A stretch of DNA of 64,000 bases from Heliomarina sp018223035 (GCA_018223035.1 JAAEZD010000003.1:317362-381361), one strand, 5' to 3'; shown: positions 43,529 to 53,350, counted from the first letter of the stretch. A program made the numbers and translations. Notes: generated by a model not told the origin, from the sequence alone.

Positions 43529-44290
43529 CTAAATGGCTGCACGGCGATACCTGGCACAGGTCAGGTCTTTCAGCACAATCTGGTTCATCGCCGGTTCGTC
43601 AAGGATCAGGTCAAGCCAGATTTTCTCGATCCGGTTCTCGTTGATCTTGCCATAGGCAAGGTCGAACTCGACCATGACCGACTTGTCCTGCTTTGGCAGT
43701 TCCCGTACCAGTTGCTCGGTATTCGGACCGTGGCGAATGTTGAGCCTTGCGAAAATGTCGATCGGGTTCTCGGTCTCGATGATCGCATCCATCCGCACCA
43801 GGTGCGATTTCGTCAGTCCCTTGGCAAGCTCCGGCGGCATATCGATCACCAGCGACAGGAACGTGCCGCCAAAGTGGAACACGTCCATCCGTAGCCCATA
43901 AGGCGCAAGGTCGCCTTCACGGGTATTGCGTACCTGGCGCAGGCTCAACTCCGAGAGGGGGCAGTCGTGGAACAGCGTGACCTCTTCACCGAGCGCGGTC
44001 TTGCTTGGCATCGCGGCCACGCCCGGTTTGTCCAGAGGACCGCGCCATAGGTCAGGCCGCCATGACCAGTCGGTGCCATGCGGTCGCGGGAAGGATGTGG
44101 ACCCTATATGCGGCAGCGCAAGCCGCCCATCGGCCACGTGGATCAACCGGCTGATCTGCGCGCGAAGTTGGCGGGCATAGCCGCGTTGTTCGCGCAGGAC
44201 GGGAAGGGGCGTCTCGGATGCGGCGCGCGCCGCACGTCGCCAGCGTCTCAGGACCCGTTTCTGGAACAGCCGGTCGAGTATCCCGCTCAT
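43529..44290 (-). CDS. Conserved Rhodobacterales protein (DUF6478-like)
   Basis: The 253-residue protein starts with a basic helix (DRLFQKRVLRRWRRAARAA) and contains a beta-rich region. The pattern (LPHIGSTSFPRPHGTDWSWRPD, then LYHDCPLSEL-like FHDCPLSELSLRQVRNT) occurs in uncharacterised proteins of Rhodobacterales, which I associate with DUF6478 from memory. No catalytic motif is evident. It heads a two-gene unit with the 123-residue gene. GGGAGAACG precedes the ATG. Confidence 0.65.
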   Translation of the reverse strand: MSGILDRLFQKRVLRRWRRAARAASETPLPVLREQRGYARQLRAQISRLIHVADGRLALPHIGSTSFPRPHGTDWSWRPDLWRGPLDKPGVAAMPSKTALGEEVTLFHDCPLSELSLRQVRNTREGDLAPYGLRMDVFHFGGTFLSLVIDMPPELAKGLTKSHLVRMDAIIETENPIDIFARLNIRHGPNTEQLVRELPKQDKSVMVEFDLAYGKINENRIEKIWLDLILDEPAMNQIVLKDLTCARYRRAAI

Positions 44291-44415
44291 CGTTCTCCCT
44301 GCCGCGGGCCCGCGGCATTCTTCCCTAGTGAAACCGTTTGACCATCTAACAAAAGCGGAAAGATCAGGGAAACCGGCAATTGCGCCCGCTGCCCCATATC
44401 GCCGGGAATTTGCGT

Positions 44416-45078
44416 CTAATTTGACTCAGTTTCGTTCGGGCTGGGCGTGCGCGAATTGGCCACGGTGCGCGGCAGGCTGGATTTGCGGGTGCGATCGACA
44501 AGATCGGTGACGATCCCGGCCCCCGGTTTCCCAAGCGCTTCGCTGCCATCGGGCGCGTAAAGGCCGATACTGACCAGGTGATCGTTCAGCACAAACGCAC
44601 CGCGCCAGTGGACCGGGCTGACGCCATCGAGCGGGGGGTACTTGTCGCTTAAGCGGACAAGGGCCAGCCCGTCGCGCTTGTGGTTATCCAGCACCCGCGA
44701 GGTATCTGCCGCGCGCGCAAGGTCCTGCCGGGTCGGGGCGGGGGCGCCCTTGCCATGAGCGGCGGTCGTCACGGTGATGATCGCAAGATCGTAGCCGTTG
44801 AAATAGCCCCGGACGCCGACGGTATCGCAGCGGGCCAACATCGCGAAACCGGTGCGCCCAAGGCGGCGAACGGTGCGTCGGTCAATGCAATAGCCATCAG
44901 GTGCTGTGAGGATGACATTGCCATCGGCAAGTTCGACCTTCGCCATTCGCGCATGACCGGAGGATTCCGCGGGCTCGTTCAATTCGGACGCGAAGGGCAG
45001 ACCGGTCGCCTGATCGCAACCGGTCAAAAGAAGTGCGGCGAAGATCGCCGAACAGGCTTTATAGATCCATGTAGACAT
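44416..45078 (-). CDS. Lipoprotein, hypothetical
   Basis: The 220-residue protein begins with a lipoprotein signal, residues 1-20, with lipobox LLTGC (modified cysteine about residue 21), so it is probably anchored to the inner or outer membrane. The body contains a short Cys-pair segment (GYCIDRRTVRR ... ARCDTVGVRG) that may be disulfide linked. I recognise no domain. I chose the ATG at 45078, which overlaps the last 20 bases of ilvD on the same strand, because the signal sequence begins there. Confidence 0.78.
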   Translation of the reverse strand: MSTWIYKACSAIFAALLLTGCDQATGLPFASELNEPAESSGHARMAKVELADGNVILTAPDGYCIDRRTVRRLGRTGFAMLARCDTVGVRGYFNGYDLAIITVTTAAHGKGAPAPTRQDLARAADTSRVLDNHKRDGLALVRLSDKYPPLDGVSPVHWRGAFVLNDHLVSIGLYAPDGSEALGKPGAGIVTDLVDRTRKSSLPRTVANSRTPSPNETESN

Positions 45079-46822
45079 GTTTCTCCGCCTTGCCGCCCGG
45101 ATGGGTGACAGCGCCTTTGTGGGTCGCGCCGACCAGCTGGGCATATTTCCACAACGCGCCCGAGGCATAGATCGTTTCACGCGGGCCTTTCCAGTCTGCC
45201 TTGCGTTGTGCCAGTTCCTCGTCGCTCAGATCGACCGATATTTCACCTTTAACGGCGTCGATGGTGATCATGTCGCCGTTGCGGACAAGCGCGATGGGCC
45301 CGCCATGGGCAGCCTCGGGGCCAACATGTCCGACGCAGAAGCCGCGGGTCGCGCCCGAGAACCGACCATCGGTGATCAGTGCGATCTTCTTTCCCATACC
45401 CTGTCCGGACAAGGCCGCCGTGGTGGCGAGCATTTCGCGCATGCCCGGGCCGCCTGCGGGGCCTTCGTTGCGGATAACGATGACTTCGCCCTCGGAATAG
45501 TCGCGCTTTTGCACGGCCTCGAAAGCCTCTTCCTCGCATTCAAAGACATGCGCCGGGCCAGTGAAGACCTGATCTTCGGCTGCGATGCCCGCGACCTTTA
45601 CAATTGCGCCTTCGGGGGCAAGGTTGCCCCTGAGCCCGACAACGCCGCCGGTCTTGGTGATCGGGGTGGCGACAGGGTGGATTACCTTGCCGTCGGCCTC
45701 GCGGGTCACACGGTCGAGTTCTTCGCCAATGCTGCGGCCGCTGGCGGTCATGCAGTCTTCGTGGATTAACCCGGCCTTGCGTAATTCCTTTAGCACGACA
45801 GGCACGCCACCGGCCTCGTAAAGATCCTTGGCTACGTAGTCGCCGCCCGGCTTGAGGTTTACGAAATAAGGCGTGTCGCGGAAGATATCGCAGACATCCA
45901 TGAGGTCGAAATCAATGCCGGCCTCATGGGCGATGGCGGGCAGGTGCAATCCCCCATTGGTCGACCCGCCGGTACAGGCAACCACGCGGGCCGCATTTTC
46001 AAGCGATTGGCGCGTGACGACGTCCCGGGCGCGGATGTTCTTTTCCAGCAGGTTCATGACCGCCTGACCAGAAGCCTCGCCATACTGGTCACGGGATTCA
46101 TAAGGCGCGGGCATCCCGGACGAATTGAACAGCGCCAGCCCGATCGCCTCGGATACGCAGGCCATCGTGTTCGCGGTAAACTGACCGCCACAGGCCCCGG
46201 CAGAAGGGCAAGCAACGCGTTCCAGCACATCCAGCGCGGCGTCCGAAAGGGTGCCGTTCTGGTGGCGGCCCACCGCCTCAAACATGTCCTGCACCGTCAG
46301 ATCACGGCTTGCGAAATCTTCAGGGACGTCGGCACCCACCGGCGCCTTACCCGGCAGGATCGACCCGCCATAGATGAAAACCGACGGCACGTTCAGACGT
46401 ACCATCGCCATCATCATCCCGGGCAAAGATTTGTCGCACCCGGCCAGACCGACAAGCGCGTCATAGCAATGGCCGCGCATGGTCAGTTCGACGGTGTCTG
46501 CAATCGCCTCACGCGAGGCGAGAGAGGAGCGCATGCCCTCATGGCCCATCGCGATGCCATCTGTGACCGTGATCGTGGTGAATTCGCGCGGCGTTCCGGC
46601 GGCAGCCTTGACGCCCATCTTGACCGACTGGGCCTGGCGGTTCAGTGCGATGTTACAGGGCGCGGCCTCGTTCCAGCAGGTTGCAACGCCAACCAGCGGC
46701 TGGTGAATTTCGGTATCGCTAACGCCCATCGCGTACATGTAGGATCGGTGCGGCGCGCGCTCCGGGCCTTCGGTTACATGGCGGCTGGGCAGTTTCGACT
46801 TGTCAAAAGGTCGATTCAGCAT
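45059..46822 (-). CDS. ilvD: Dihydroxy-acid dehydratase
   Basis: Dehydrates 2,3-dihydroxy-isovalerate and -3-methylvalerate in valine, isoleucine and leucine synthesis. The 587-residue protein has the iron-sulfur cluster cysteines in GCDKSLPG and ACGGQFTAN. The first cysteine of the set is in CWNEAAPC. The C-terminal PAGGPGMREM and GRFSGATRG motifs are intact. It is followed closely by the lipoprotein gene (20-base overlap). Together with leuB, leuC and leuD it makes this window rich in branched-chain amino acid synthesis genes. Confidence 0.97.
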   Translation of the reverse strand: MLNRPFDKSKLPSRHVTEGPERAPHRSYMYAMGVSDTEIHQPLVGVATCWNEAAPCNIALNRQAQSVKMGVKAAAGTPREFTTITVTDGIAMGHEGMRSSLASREAIADTVELTMRGHCYDALVGLAGCDKSLPGMMMAMVRLNVPSVFIYGGSILPGKAPVGADVPEDFASRDLTVQDMFEAVGRHQNGTLSDAALDVLERVACPSAGACGGQFTANTMACVSEAIGLALFNSSGMPAPYESRDQYGEASGQAVMNLLEKNIRARDVVTRQSLENAARVVACTGGSTNGGLHLPAIAHEAGIDFDLMDVCDIFRDTPYFVNLKPGGDYVAKDLYEAGGVPVVLKELRKAGLIHEDCMTASGRSIGEELDRVTREADGKVIHPVATPITKTGGVVGLRGNLAPEGAIVKVAGIAAEDQVFTGPAHVFECEEEAFEAVQKRDYSEGEVIVIRNEGPAGGPGMREMLATTAALSGQGMGKKIALITDGRFSGATRGFCVGHVGPEAAHGGPIALVRNGDMITIDAVKGEISVDLSDEELAQRKADWKGPRETIYASGALWKYAQLVGATHKGAVTHPGGKAEKHVYMDL

Positions 46823-47007
46823 GGCTCTGCTCCCCGGATTCGTTGCAATTCCGCAATAAAGCGCTGTTTCGCTCTCTACAAGTATCTAGCGATCTGTGCA
46901 TCAATGCACCTTGTTTTCAAACCTGCAATGATTAGCCTTACGTGCCTGCTGCAGAAATTTTATTTCGGCATTTTCGGCACACTCTCGGCACGAACGGAAG
47001 GACGGGC

Positions 47008-50000
47008 ATGGACCGTACCCTGTTTTCTTTCATCTGGAAGCATTCCAAGCGCCAGCAGATACTCCTGCTGTTTTTCACGCTGGTGTCCTTTCCCTTCCTC
47101 TATGCCTCGCTGGAACTGCCAAAGCGGATCATCAACGATGCGATCGGCGCACCCAGCGACACTGTCGAGGCCTTTGGCCTGACGTTGACGCAGGTGGAAT
47201 ACCTGCTTTTGCTCTGTTTTGCCTTCCTTGCCGCCGTTCTGCTGAGCGGCATGATGAAGATGCGCATCAACACCATGAAAGGTGTCTTGTCCGAACGGCT
47301 GCTACGGCGCCTGCGGTATCAGCTGATTTCGCGCATGATGCGGTTCCCGGCGCCCTATTTCCGGACCACCAGCCAGGGCGAACTGGTGTCGATGATCACC
47401 TCCGAGGCGGAACCGATGGGCGGGCTGATGGGCGACGCGGTCGCGCAGCCTGCCTTTCAGTTCGGCCAGATGATGACGATCCTGATCTTCCTGTTTGCCC
47501 AGAGCATCTGGTTCGGCCTTGCTTCTGTCGCGCTGATCCCGCTTCAGGCATGGCTGATCCCGCGCCTGCAACGTCAGATTAACCTGCTGAACAAGGACCG
47601 GATTCAGGAAATCCGCGCCTTCAGTTCCGAGATCGGCGAAACCGCCGCCGGGATCAGTGACCTGCGCGCGAACGGCGGTTGGCGTTATCGGCTTGCCCAG
47701 TTCACCGACCGGCTGGGGCGGCTGTTCGATATCCGTTTCCAGATCTACCAAAAGAAGTTCTTCATGAAGTTCCTGAACAACATGATCGGGCATCTCACGC
47801 CTTTTTTCTTTTATTCTGTTGGCGGTTATCTGGCGATTCAGGGTGATATCACGGTCGGCGCGCTGGTGGCCGCGCTTGCAGCCTACAAGGATCTGAGCGC
47901 GCCGTGGAAAGAGCTTTTGACCTATTACAACCAGGTTCAGGATATGTCGCTGCGCTGGCAGGTTGTCACAGAACGTTTTGCTCCAAGGAACATGATCGCC
48001 CCCGAGCTTTTCGACGGTGAGCCGGACATGATTCCGCATCTGAACGGCGATATAGAATTCCACAAGGTCTCGGTTCAGGACGAGGACGGTAATGCCGTGC
48101 TCGAAGACGTGAGCCTCACAATCCCTGCCGGCGGTCGCGTCGCAATTCAGAGCAAGGGCGAAAACGAAAGGGCTGCCATAGCCCGGTTGCTGACGCGCGA
48201 GATCACCCCGACCCGTGGCTGGATTACCGTATCCGGTTATCCGCTTGAGACGCTGCACCAGTCGATCATCGCGACGCGGATCGGTTATGCCCATTCGCGA
48301 CCTTACATTTTCGAGGGTACGCTCGCCGATAACCTGTTGATGCCGCTTCGGATCAAGCCGCAGTCGGTGATATGGGATCCGCAGGGCAAGGACCGCAAGC
48401 TGATCGAAGCACAGCGGTCCGGGAACAGCACGGATCCGCTTGATGTGAAATGGATCGATCCCGATCTGGCCGGGCTTTCGAACGCAACGGACATCCGGGA
48501 CTGGTGGTTCCAGCTGCTCGAGGCAATGGGGATTGATGAGCAGATGTTCCGCCGCACTCTGCGCACCACCTTCGATCCCGAGATTCACAAAAATCTCGCG
48601 GCGGATATCGTGGCCCTGCGCCCCGAAATCGCCGAAAGGCTGCGGGCCAGAGGGCTGAGCGACGTTGTGTACCGGTTCGACCCGGATGCGTTCAACCCGG
48701 CGATGCCGCTGGGCGGCAACCTGTTCTTTGCGACGCCAACACAGGACATTCCGCCCGAGAAACTGGCGCGAAACCCGCGTTTCGTCGAAATGCTGCGGGA
48801 ACAGAAGCTCGACGGCGAAGCTCTGAATATCGCGCAGGCGGTTATCGAGACTCTGCGCCAGACCTTCGGACTCGACGGCACCGATCACCCGCTCTTTCGC
48901 CGTCTTGGCATCAGCGACGAAATCTACGCGCGCCTGAATGACATCGCGATAAAGCGCGCCGCACGGGGCAATGGTGCCCTGTCGGCCGAGGAAAGGGCGC
49001 TGATGCTGACCGTGCCCTTCCTGCTCACGGCCGAGCAGATCGGCCCGAGCTTTCCCGACCAGTACAAGCAGGAAATTCTCGAAATTCGTCGCGCCAAGGT
49101 CGACGAGTTGCGCAATTACGTCAGCGATCTCTTTGAACCGATCCGGGCCGACACCTATATGCCAAGGCTGACGGTCATCGAAAACGCGATCTTTGGCAGG
49201 GTCTCGATCATGGCAGGGGCCAAGGCCGATGCCGTCGAAGAGGTGGTGGCCGAAGTGATGAGTGAGCATGACATGCGCAAACGCGCCGCGGCGATCATCT
49301 ACGACATGCACATCGGGCTGGGCGGTGCGAACCTGCCGACCCTGCTTCAGGAACGATCGGCTTTTACCCGCGCTGCCATCAAACGTCCGGATATCCTGTT
49401 GATGGATCACGCGCTGGCGAGCCACGATTCAGAAAGCCGGGCGCAGACAAGGGCCAAGCTGCGCGACCTTCTGCCTAATACCACCATCCTGTTTCTCGAA
49501 GACCGGTTTGAGAACCCGGGCGAGTATGACTTTTTCGTCGAGATCGTGGATGGCAGGGTCGCCGGTACCGATTGCTCGGGCCAGAAAAAGATGTCGGAAA
49601 AGGCTACGGCCGATCTTCAGCGCAAGATCAGGGCGCTTGCCAAAACCGAACTCTTTGCAAAACTCAGCCCGCGCAACCTGCGGCTGCTGGCCTTTTCGGC
49701 CAAGTGGTACGAGGCCGACACCGAGCAGGTTGTCTTTTCTACAGGCGAGAAACCCGATGCCGCCTATCTCTGCCTGTCCGGTCAGGCCGAATTGCGCTGG
49801 CCCCATGGGGATGCGGATACACCGCCGCTTACCGTGATCAATCCCGGGCGTCTTATCGGCGACCTGTCGGTGATAACCGGACAGGTGCGCCAGACGGACC
49901 TCGTCGCAACGGAGCCAAGCATGTTTCTGCGGATCGGGGCCGAAGAATTCCGCACGGTCATCGAAACGGATCCGTCGGTGGCGGTACAATTGCTTGAAAC

Positions 50001-50121
50001 CATGGGCGGGCACCTGAGTTCTGCCGCCAGTCGCCTGCGCGCGCAGAACCTCGACAACGACCATATGTCCTCGATGACCAGCTTCAGCACCAAGAGCTAT
50101 GGCGGACATGCGGATGCCTGA
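47008..50121 (+). CDS. ABC-exporter-like membrane protein with degenerate ATPase and C-terminal cNMP-binding domain
   Basis: The 1037-residue protein has an exporter-type transmembrane domain (about residues 1-320, six helices, first at 15-35). An ABC ATPase-like region (about 345-870) and a cyclic-nucleotide-binding domain (about 880-1010, with GRLIGDLSVITGQVRQTD as the phosphate cassette) follow. The ATPase region keeps the overall order but has lost its motifs. Walker A is replaced by QSKGENERA (near 382-390), the Q loop by GYAHSRP and the signature by LPTLLQE. Walker B ends in MDHA in place of DEA, and the H-loop reads LEDRF. About 290 extra residues lie between Walker A and Walker B positions. 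It is unlikely to hydrolyse ATP normally. The family recurs in Rhodobacterales without a known function. Confidence 0.85.
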   Translation: MDRTLFSFIWKHSKRQQILLLFFTLVSFPFLYASLELPKRIINDAIGAPSDTVEAFGLTLTQVEYLLLLCFAFLAAVLLSGMMKMRINTMKGVLSERLLRRLRYQLISRMMRFPAPYFRTTSQGELVSMITSEAEPMGGLMGDAVAQPAFQFGQMMTILIFLFAQSIWFGLASVALIPLQAWLIPRLQRQINLLNKDRIQEIRAFSSEIGETAAGISDLRANGGWRYRLAQFTDRLGRLFDIRFQIYQKKFFMKFLNNMIGHLTPFFFYSVGGYLAIQGDITVGALVAALAAYKDLSAPWKELLTYYNQVQDMSLRWQVVTERFAPRNMIAPELFDGEPDMIPHLNGDIEFHKVSVQDEDGNAVLEDVSLTIPAGGRVAIQSKGENERAAIARLLTREITPTRGWITVSGYPLETLHQSIIATRIGYAHSRPYIFEGTLADNLLMPLRIKPQSVIWDPQGKDRKLIEAQRSGNSTDPLDVKWIDPDLAGLSNATDIRDWWFQLLEAMGIDEQMFRRTLRTTFDPEIHKNLAADIVALRPEIAERLRARGLSDVVYRFDPDAFNPAMPLGGNLFFATPTQDIPPEKLARNPRFVEMLREQKLDGEALNIAQAVIETLRQTFGLDGTDHPLFRRLGISDEIYARLNDIAIKRAARGNGALSAEERALMLTVPFLLTAEQIGPSFPDQYKQEILEIRRAKVDELRNYVSDLFEPIRADTYMPRLTVIENAIFGRVSIMAGAKADAVEEVVAEVMSEHDMRKRAAAIIYDMHIGLGGANLPTLLQERSAFTRAAIKRPDILLMDHALASHDSESRAQTRAKLRDLLPNTTILFLEDRFENPGEYDFFVEIVDGRVAGTDCSGQKKMSEKATADLQRKIRALAKTELFAKLSPRNLRLLAFSAKWYEADTEQVVFSTGEKPDAAYLCLSGQAELRWPHGDADTPPLTVINPGRLIGDLSVITGQVRQTDLVATEPSMFLRIGAEEFRTVIETDPSVAVQLLETMGGHLSSAASRLRAQNLDNDHMSSMTSFSTKSYGGHADA

Positions 50122-51013
50122 AGGCGCCTATCGCCCGCACGAGAACCTCGTCGCAACAGCCCGCGAAAAACCGCAGATCTGGCGGCTTGTGCTAGGGTTG
50201 ATCGTCGCGGGGTTTGTCACGTTTTTCGCAGGATTCGCGATGCGGGCCGTTCTTGGCGCGGTCTCGCCGGACTTCCAGCGCGAGTTGCTCAATCCCGCCA
50301 ACGGTAAAGGCAACACGCCGCTGACCCTGCTTTTGCTGCTGTTCAGCTTTGGCTTCGTGATCCTTGGCATTTTCGTCGCGGCCCGGCTGGTGCAGCACAG
50401 ATCGCCCCTGTCGATGATCGGGCCGCTGCCGCTGGCGATCGGGCAATTCCTGCGGGTCGCGGGGCTGGTCGTCATGCTTGGCATTCTGGTGATGATCCTG
50501 CCGCCCTATGACATGGGCGAACCGCTGGAGCCCAACCTGCCGGTCGGTATTTGGCTGGCGCTGTTGCCGATCTCACTGCTGGCGGTGCTGACACAGGTCG
50601 CAAGCGAGGAAATCCTGTTTCGCGGATATATCCAGCAGTCGCTCGCGGCGCGCTTCCGCTCACCTCTCGTCTGGATGGTAGTGCCCGCGATCCTTTTTGG
50701 AATCGGCCATTATGTTCCGGCGCAGGCGGGGGCGAATGCAGCCCTTATCGCGGTCTGGGCTTTTGGTTTTGGTGTCATGGCGGCTGACATAACGGCGCGG
50801 GCCGGAACGCTGGGACCGGCGATTGCGCTGCACATGATCAACAACGTCACCGCCATCCTGATCGTGTCCGTGCCGGATTCGCTTAGCGGTCTGGCCCTTG
50901 CCACGACACCGTTCAGCCTGTCCGAAACGGAAAACCTGCGCAGCTGGATGCTCGTCGACTTTGGCTTTATCGTCGTCAGCTGGCTTGCCGCGCGGCTTGC
51001 CATTCGCCGCTGA
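50099..51013 (+). CDS. CPBP-family intramembrane glutamic endopeptidase
   Basis: The 304-residue membrane protein has about eight helices and the CPBP (Abi/Rce1) motifs EEILFRGY, HY in FGIGHY and HMINN, which form the catalytic glutamate/histidine/asparagine site inside the membrane. Such proteins process membrane-associated peptides or act in immunity to bacteriocins. Its start overlaps the end of the ABC/cNMP gene by 23 bases (other in-frame ATGs at 50108 and 50114 would shorten the overlap). It is thus co-translated with that protein and may act on it or with it. Confidence 0.87.
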   Translation: MADMRMPEGAYRPHENLVATAREKPQIWRLVLGLIVAGFVTFFAGFAMRAVLGAVSPDFQRELLNPANGKGNTPLTLLLLLFSFGFVILGIFVAARLVQHRSPLSMIGPLPLAIGQFLRVAGLVVMLGILVMILPPYDMGEPLEPNLPVGIWLALLPISLLAVLTQVASEEILFRGYIQQSLAARFRSPLVWMVVPAILFGIGHYVPAQAGANAALIAVWAFGFGVMAADITARAGTLGPAIALHMINNVTAILIVSVPDSLSGLALATTPFSLSETENLRSWMLVDFGFIVVSWLAARLAIRR

Positions 51014-51076
51014 TTGCAATTCACCGGGGCGGGGCTTATCTGGGGGCCACGACCTCGCCAGCAAAAGGCCGACTGC

Positions 51077-52069
51077 ATGAACTGGATTACCAACTACGTC
51101 CGCCCGCGGATAAATTCGATCTTTTCGCGCCGGGAAACACCCGAGAATCTTTGGCAGAAATGCGACGAATGCGGCACCATGCTGTTCCACCGCGAGCTGA
51201 CGGAAAATCTCAACGTCTGCACCAATTGCGGTCACCACATGAACATCACCCCGCGCGACCGGTTCAAGGCGTTGTTCGATGGCGGTGTGTTCAACGAGGT
51301 GAAGGTGCCCGAACCGCTGGCCGATCCGTTGCAATTCCGCGACCAGAAACGCTATCCCGACCGGATGCGCACCGCGCAGAAGACCACTGGCGAAAAAGAG
51401 GCGATGTTGGTCGCTTCGGGTGAAATCGGACGTACCCCGATCATCGCCGCCGCGCAGGACTTTTCCTTTATGGGAGGGTCCATGGGGATGTACGTCGGCA
51501 ACGCGATCCTTGCCGCTGCGGAAGAGGCGGTTAAGCTCAAGCGCCCGTTGATCCTGTTCTCGGCGGCCGGCGGGGCGCGCATGCAGGAAGGCATCCTGAG
51601 CCTGATGCAAATGCCGCGTACCACGGTTGCGGTCCAGATGCTGAAAGAGGCGGGTCTTCCCTATATCGTCGTGCTGACCCACCCGACCACGGGCGGTGTG
51701 ACGGCGTCTTACGCGATGCTGGGCGATGTGCATATCGCCGAGCCCAACGCGCTGATCTGTTTCGCAGGCCCACGCGTGATCGAGCAAACCATCCGCGAAA
51801 AGCTGCCCGACGGGTTCCAGCGCGCGGAATACCTGCTGGATCATGGCATGCTCGACCGTGTGACCCCGCGCACCGAGATGCGCGAAGAATTGATTACCAT
51901 CACCCGGATGCTGCTTGGCATGCCGCCTGCCGTTCGCGGTGATCTTCCGGCCCCGGACAAGACGGAAAAAGCGGACCCGGTCGCTGCCGCAACCGCACCC
52001 GTTGCCGAACCTGATACATCCGCGGCCAAGCCTGCACCGGCGCCGACGCCGCAAAAACCGCTCAAATGA
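51077..52069 (+). CDS. accD: Acetyl-CoA carboxylase carboxyltransferase beta subunit
   Basis: Carboxyltransferase beta subunit for malonyl-CoA formation in fatty-acid synthesis. The 330-residue protein has the N-terminal zinc finger (CDECGTM ... CTNCGHH) and the crotonase-fold core. The final 45 residues form a Pro/Ala-rich tail (about 288-330) beyond the usual end. The start at 51077 (MNWITNYVRP) is typical of the family; the frame before it has no ribosome site. Its stop overlaps folC by four bases. Confidence 0.96.
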   Translation: MNWITNYVRPRINSIFSRRETPENLWQKCDECGTMLFHRELTENLNVCTNCGHHMNITPRDRFKALFDGGVFNEVKVPEPLADPLQFRDQKRYPDRMRTAQKTTGEKEAMLVASGEIGRTPIIAAAQDFSFMGGSMGMYVGNAILAAAEEAVKLKRPLILFSAAGGARMQEGILSLMQMPRTTVAVQMLKEAGLPYIVVLTHPTTGGVTASYAMLGDVHIAEPNALICFAGPRVIEQTIREKLPDGFQRAEYLLDHGMLDRVTPRTEMREELITITRMLLGMPPAVRGDLPAPDKTEKADPVAAATAPVAEPDTSAAKPAPAPTPQKPLK

Positions 52070-53346
52070 CCACGGCAGGTTCCGACGTCATCCTGCAACG
52101 GATGATGGCGTTGCACCCGAAGATCATCGATCTGACGCTGGACCGGGTCTGGCGTCTGCTCGACGCGCTGGGCAATCCGGAACGGTCGCTGCCGCCGGTG
52201 ATCCATGTCGCGGGGACCAACGGCAAGGGATCGACTCTTGCGATGATCCGTGCCGGGATCGAGGGCGCGGGCCAAAGCGCCCATGTCTATACCTCGCCGC
52301 ATCTTGCCCGGTTTCACGAACGCATACGCCTGGCCGGAGATTTGATTTCCGAAGAGGACCTGACGAAGGTTCTCGATGAATGCTATCGGGCCAATGGCGA
52401 TGGCGCGATTACCTATTTCGAGATTACGACCTGCGCCGCGCTGCTGGCCTTTGCCCGCACGCAGGCGGATTACACCCTGCTCGAAGTCGGGCTTGGCGGG
52501 CGTCTAGACGCGACCAATGTCATCGAAAAGCCTGCGCTTTGCGTGATCACGCCCGTTTCAGTCGACCACCAGCAGTTCCTTGGCGAAACGCTGGAAGAGA
52601 TCGCTTTTGAAAAGGCGGGTATCCTAAAGCGTGGCGTAACCTGTGTGGTCGGTCCGCAAGAGGATGCGGCGCTTGAGGTGATCGAACGGCAGGCGGCCCG
52701 CGTCGGCGCGCCGCTGCTGGTTCACGGCCAGCATTGGCACGTGCAGGAAGAACGCGGGCGGCTTGTTTACACCGATGACACCGGTCTGCGCGACCTGTCC
52801 CTTCCAAATCTGCCGGGGGCGCATCAGATCGACAACGCCGGGGCCGCCTTGGCCGCACTGCGATATCTTGAACTTGGCGATGCCGCTTATGAGGCTGCGG
52901 TTACCCGGGCAGAATGGCCCGCCAGGATGCAACGGCTGAGCAAGGGACCGCTTGCGGATCAGGCGCCCGAGGCCGAGCTCTGGCTTGATGGGGGCCACAA
53001 CCCCGCCGCCGGTATCGCGCTGGCAAGGGTGCTGGCGGGTCTGCCGAAACGTCCGACGCATTTAATCTGCGGGATGCTCAACACCAAGGACATCACCGGC
53101 TACCTTCGCCCGCTGGCGGCAGAGGTCGAAAGCCTGACCGCGATTTCCATCCCCGGCGAGGCGAATACCCTGCCTGCCGAACAGACCGCGCAGGCCGCGA
53201 CCGATGCCGGTATCTCGGCAAGTTGCGCGGAGTCGGTCGAGACCGCGCTTGCTTCGATCCTTGACCGGGAACCCCATGCCCGGGTGCTGATCTGTGGCTC
53301 GCTTTATCTGGCCGGTGCGGTTCTCCGCGACGGGAACGCGTCTTGA
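52066..53346 (+). CDS. folC: Bifunctional folylpolyglutamate/dihydrofolate synthase
   Basis: Adds glutamate to folates and makes dihydrofolate from dihydropteroate. The 426-residue Mur-ligase-family protein has the ATP-binding loop GTNGKGST, the SPHLARFHERI substrate segment and the DGGHNPAA motif. Its start overlaps accD (ATGA), the accD-folC pairing common in bacteria. Confidence 0.96.
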   Translation: MTTAGSDVILQRMMALHPKIIDLTLDRVWRLLDALGNPERSLPPVIHVAGTNGKGSTLAMIRAGIEGAGQSAHVYTSPHLARFHERIRLAGDLISEEDLTKVLDECYRANGDGAITYFEITTCAALLAFARTQADYTLLEVGLGGRLDATNVIEKPALCVITPVSVDHQQFLGETLEEIAFEKAGILKRGVTCVVGPQEDAALEVIERQAARVGAPLLVHGQHWHVQEERGRLVYTDDTGLRDLSLPNLPGAHQIDNAGAALAALRYLELGDAAYEAAVTRAEWPARMQRLSKGPLADQAPEAELWLDGGHNPAAGIALARVLAGLPKRPTHLICGMLNTKDITGYLRPLAAEVESLTAISIPGEANTLPAEQTAQAATDAGISASCAESVETALASILDREPHARVLICGSLYLAGAVLRDGNAS

Positions 53347-53350
53347 CCGC

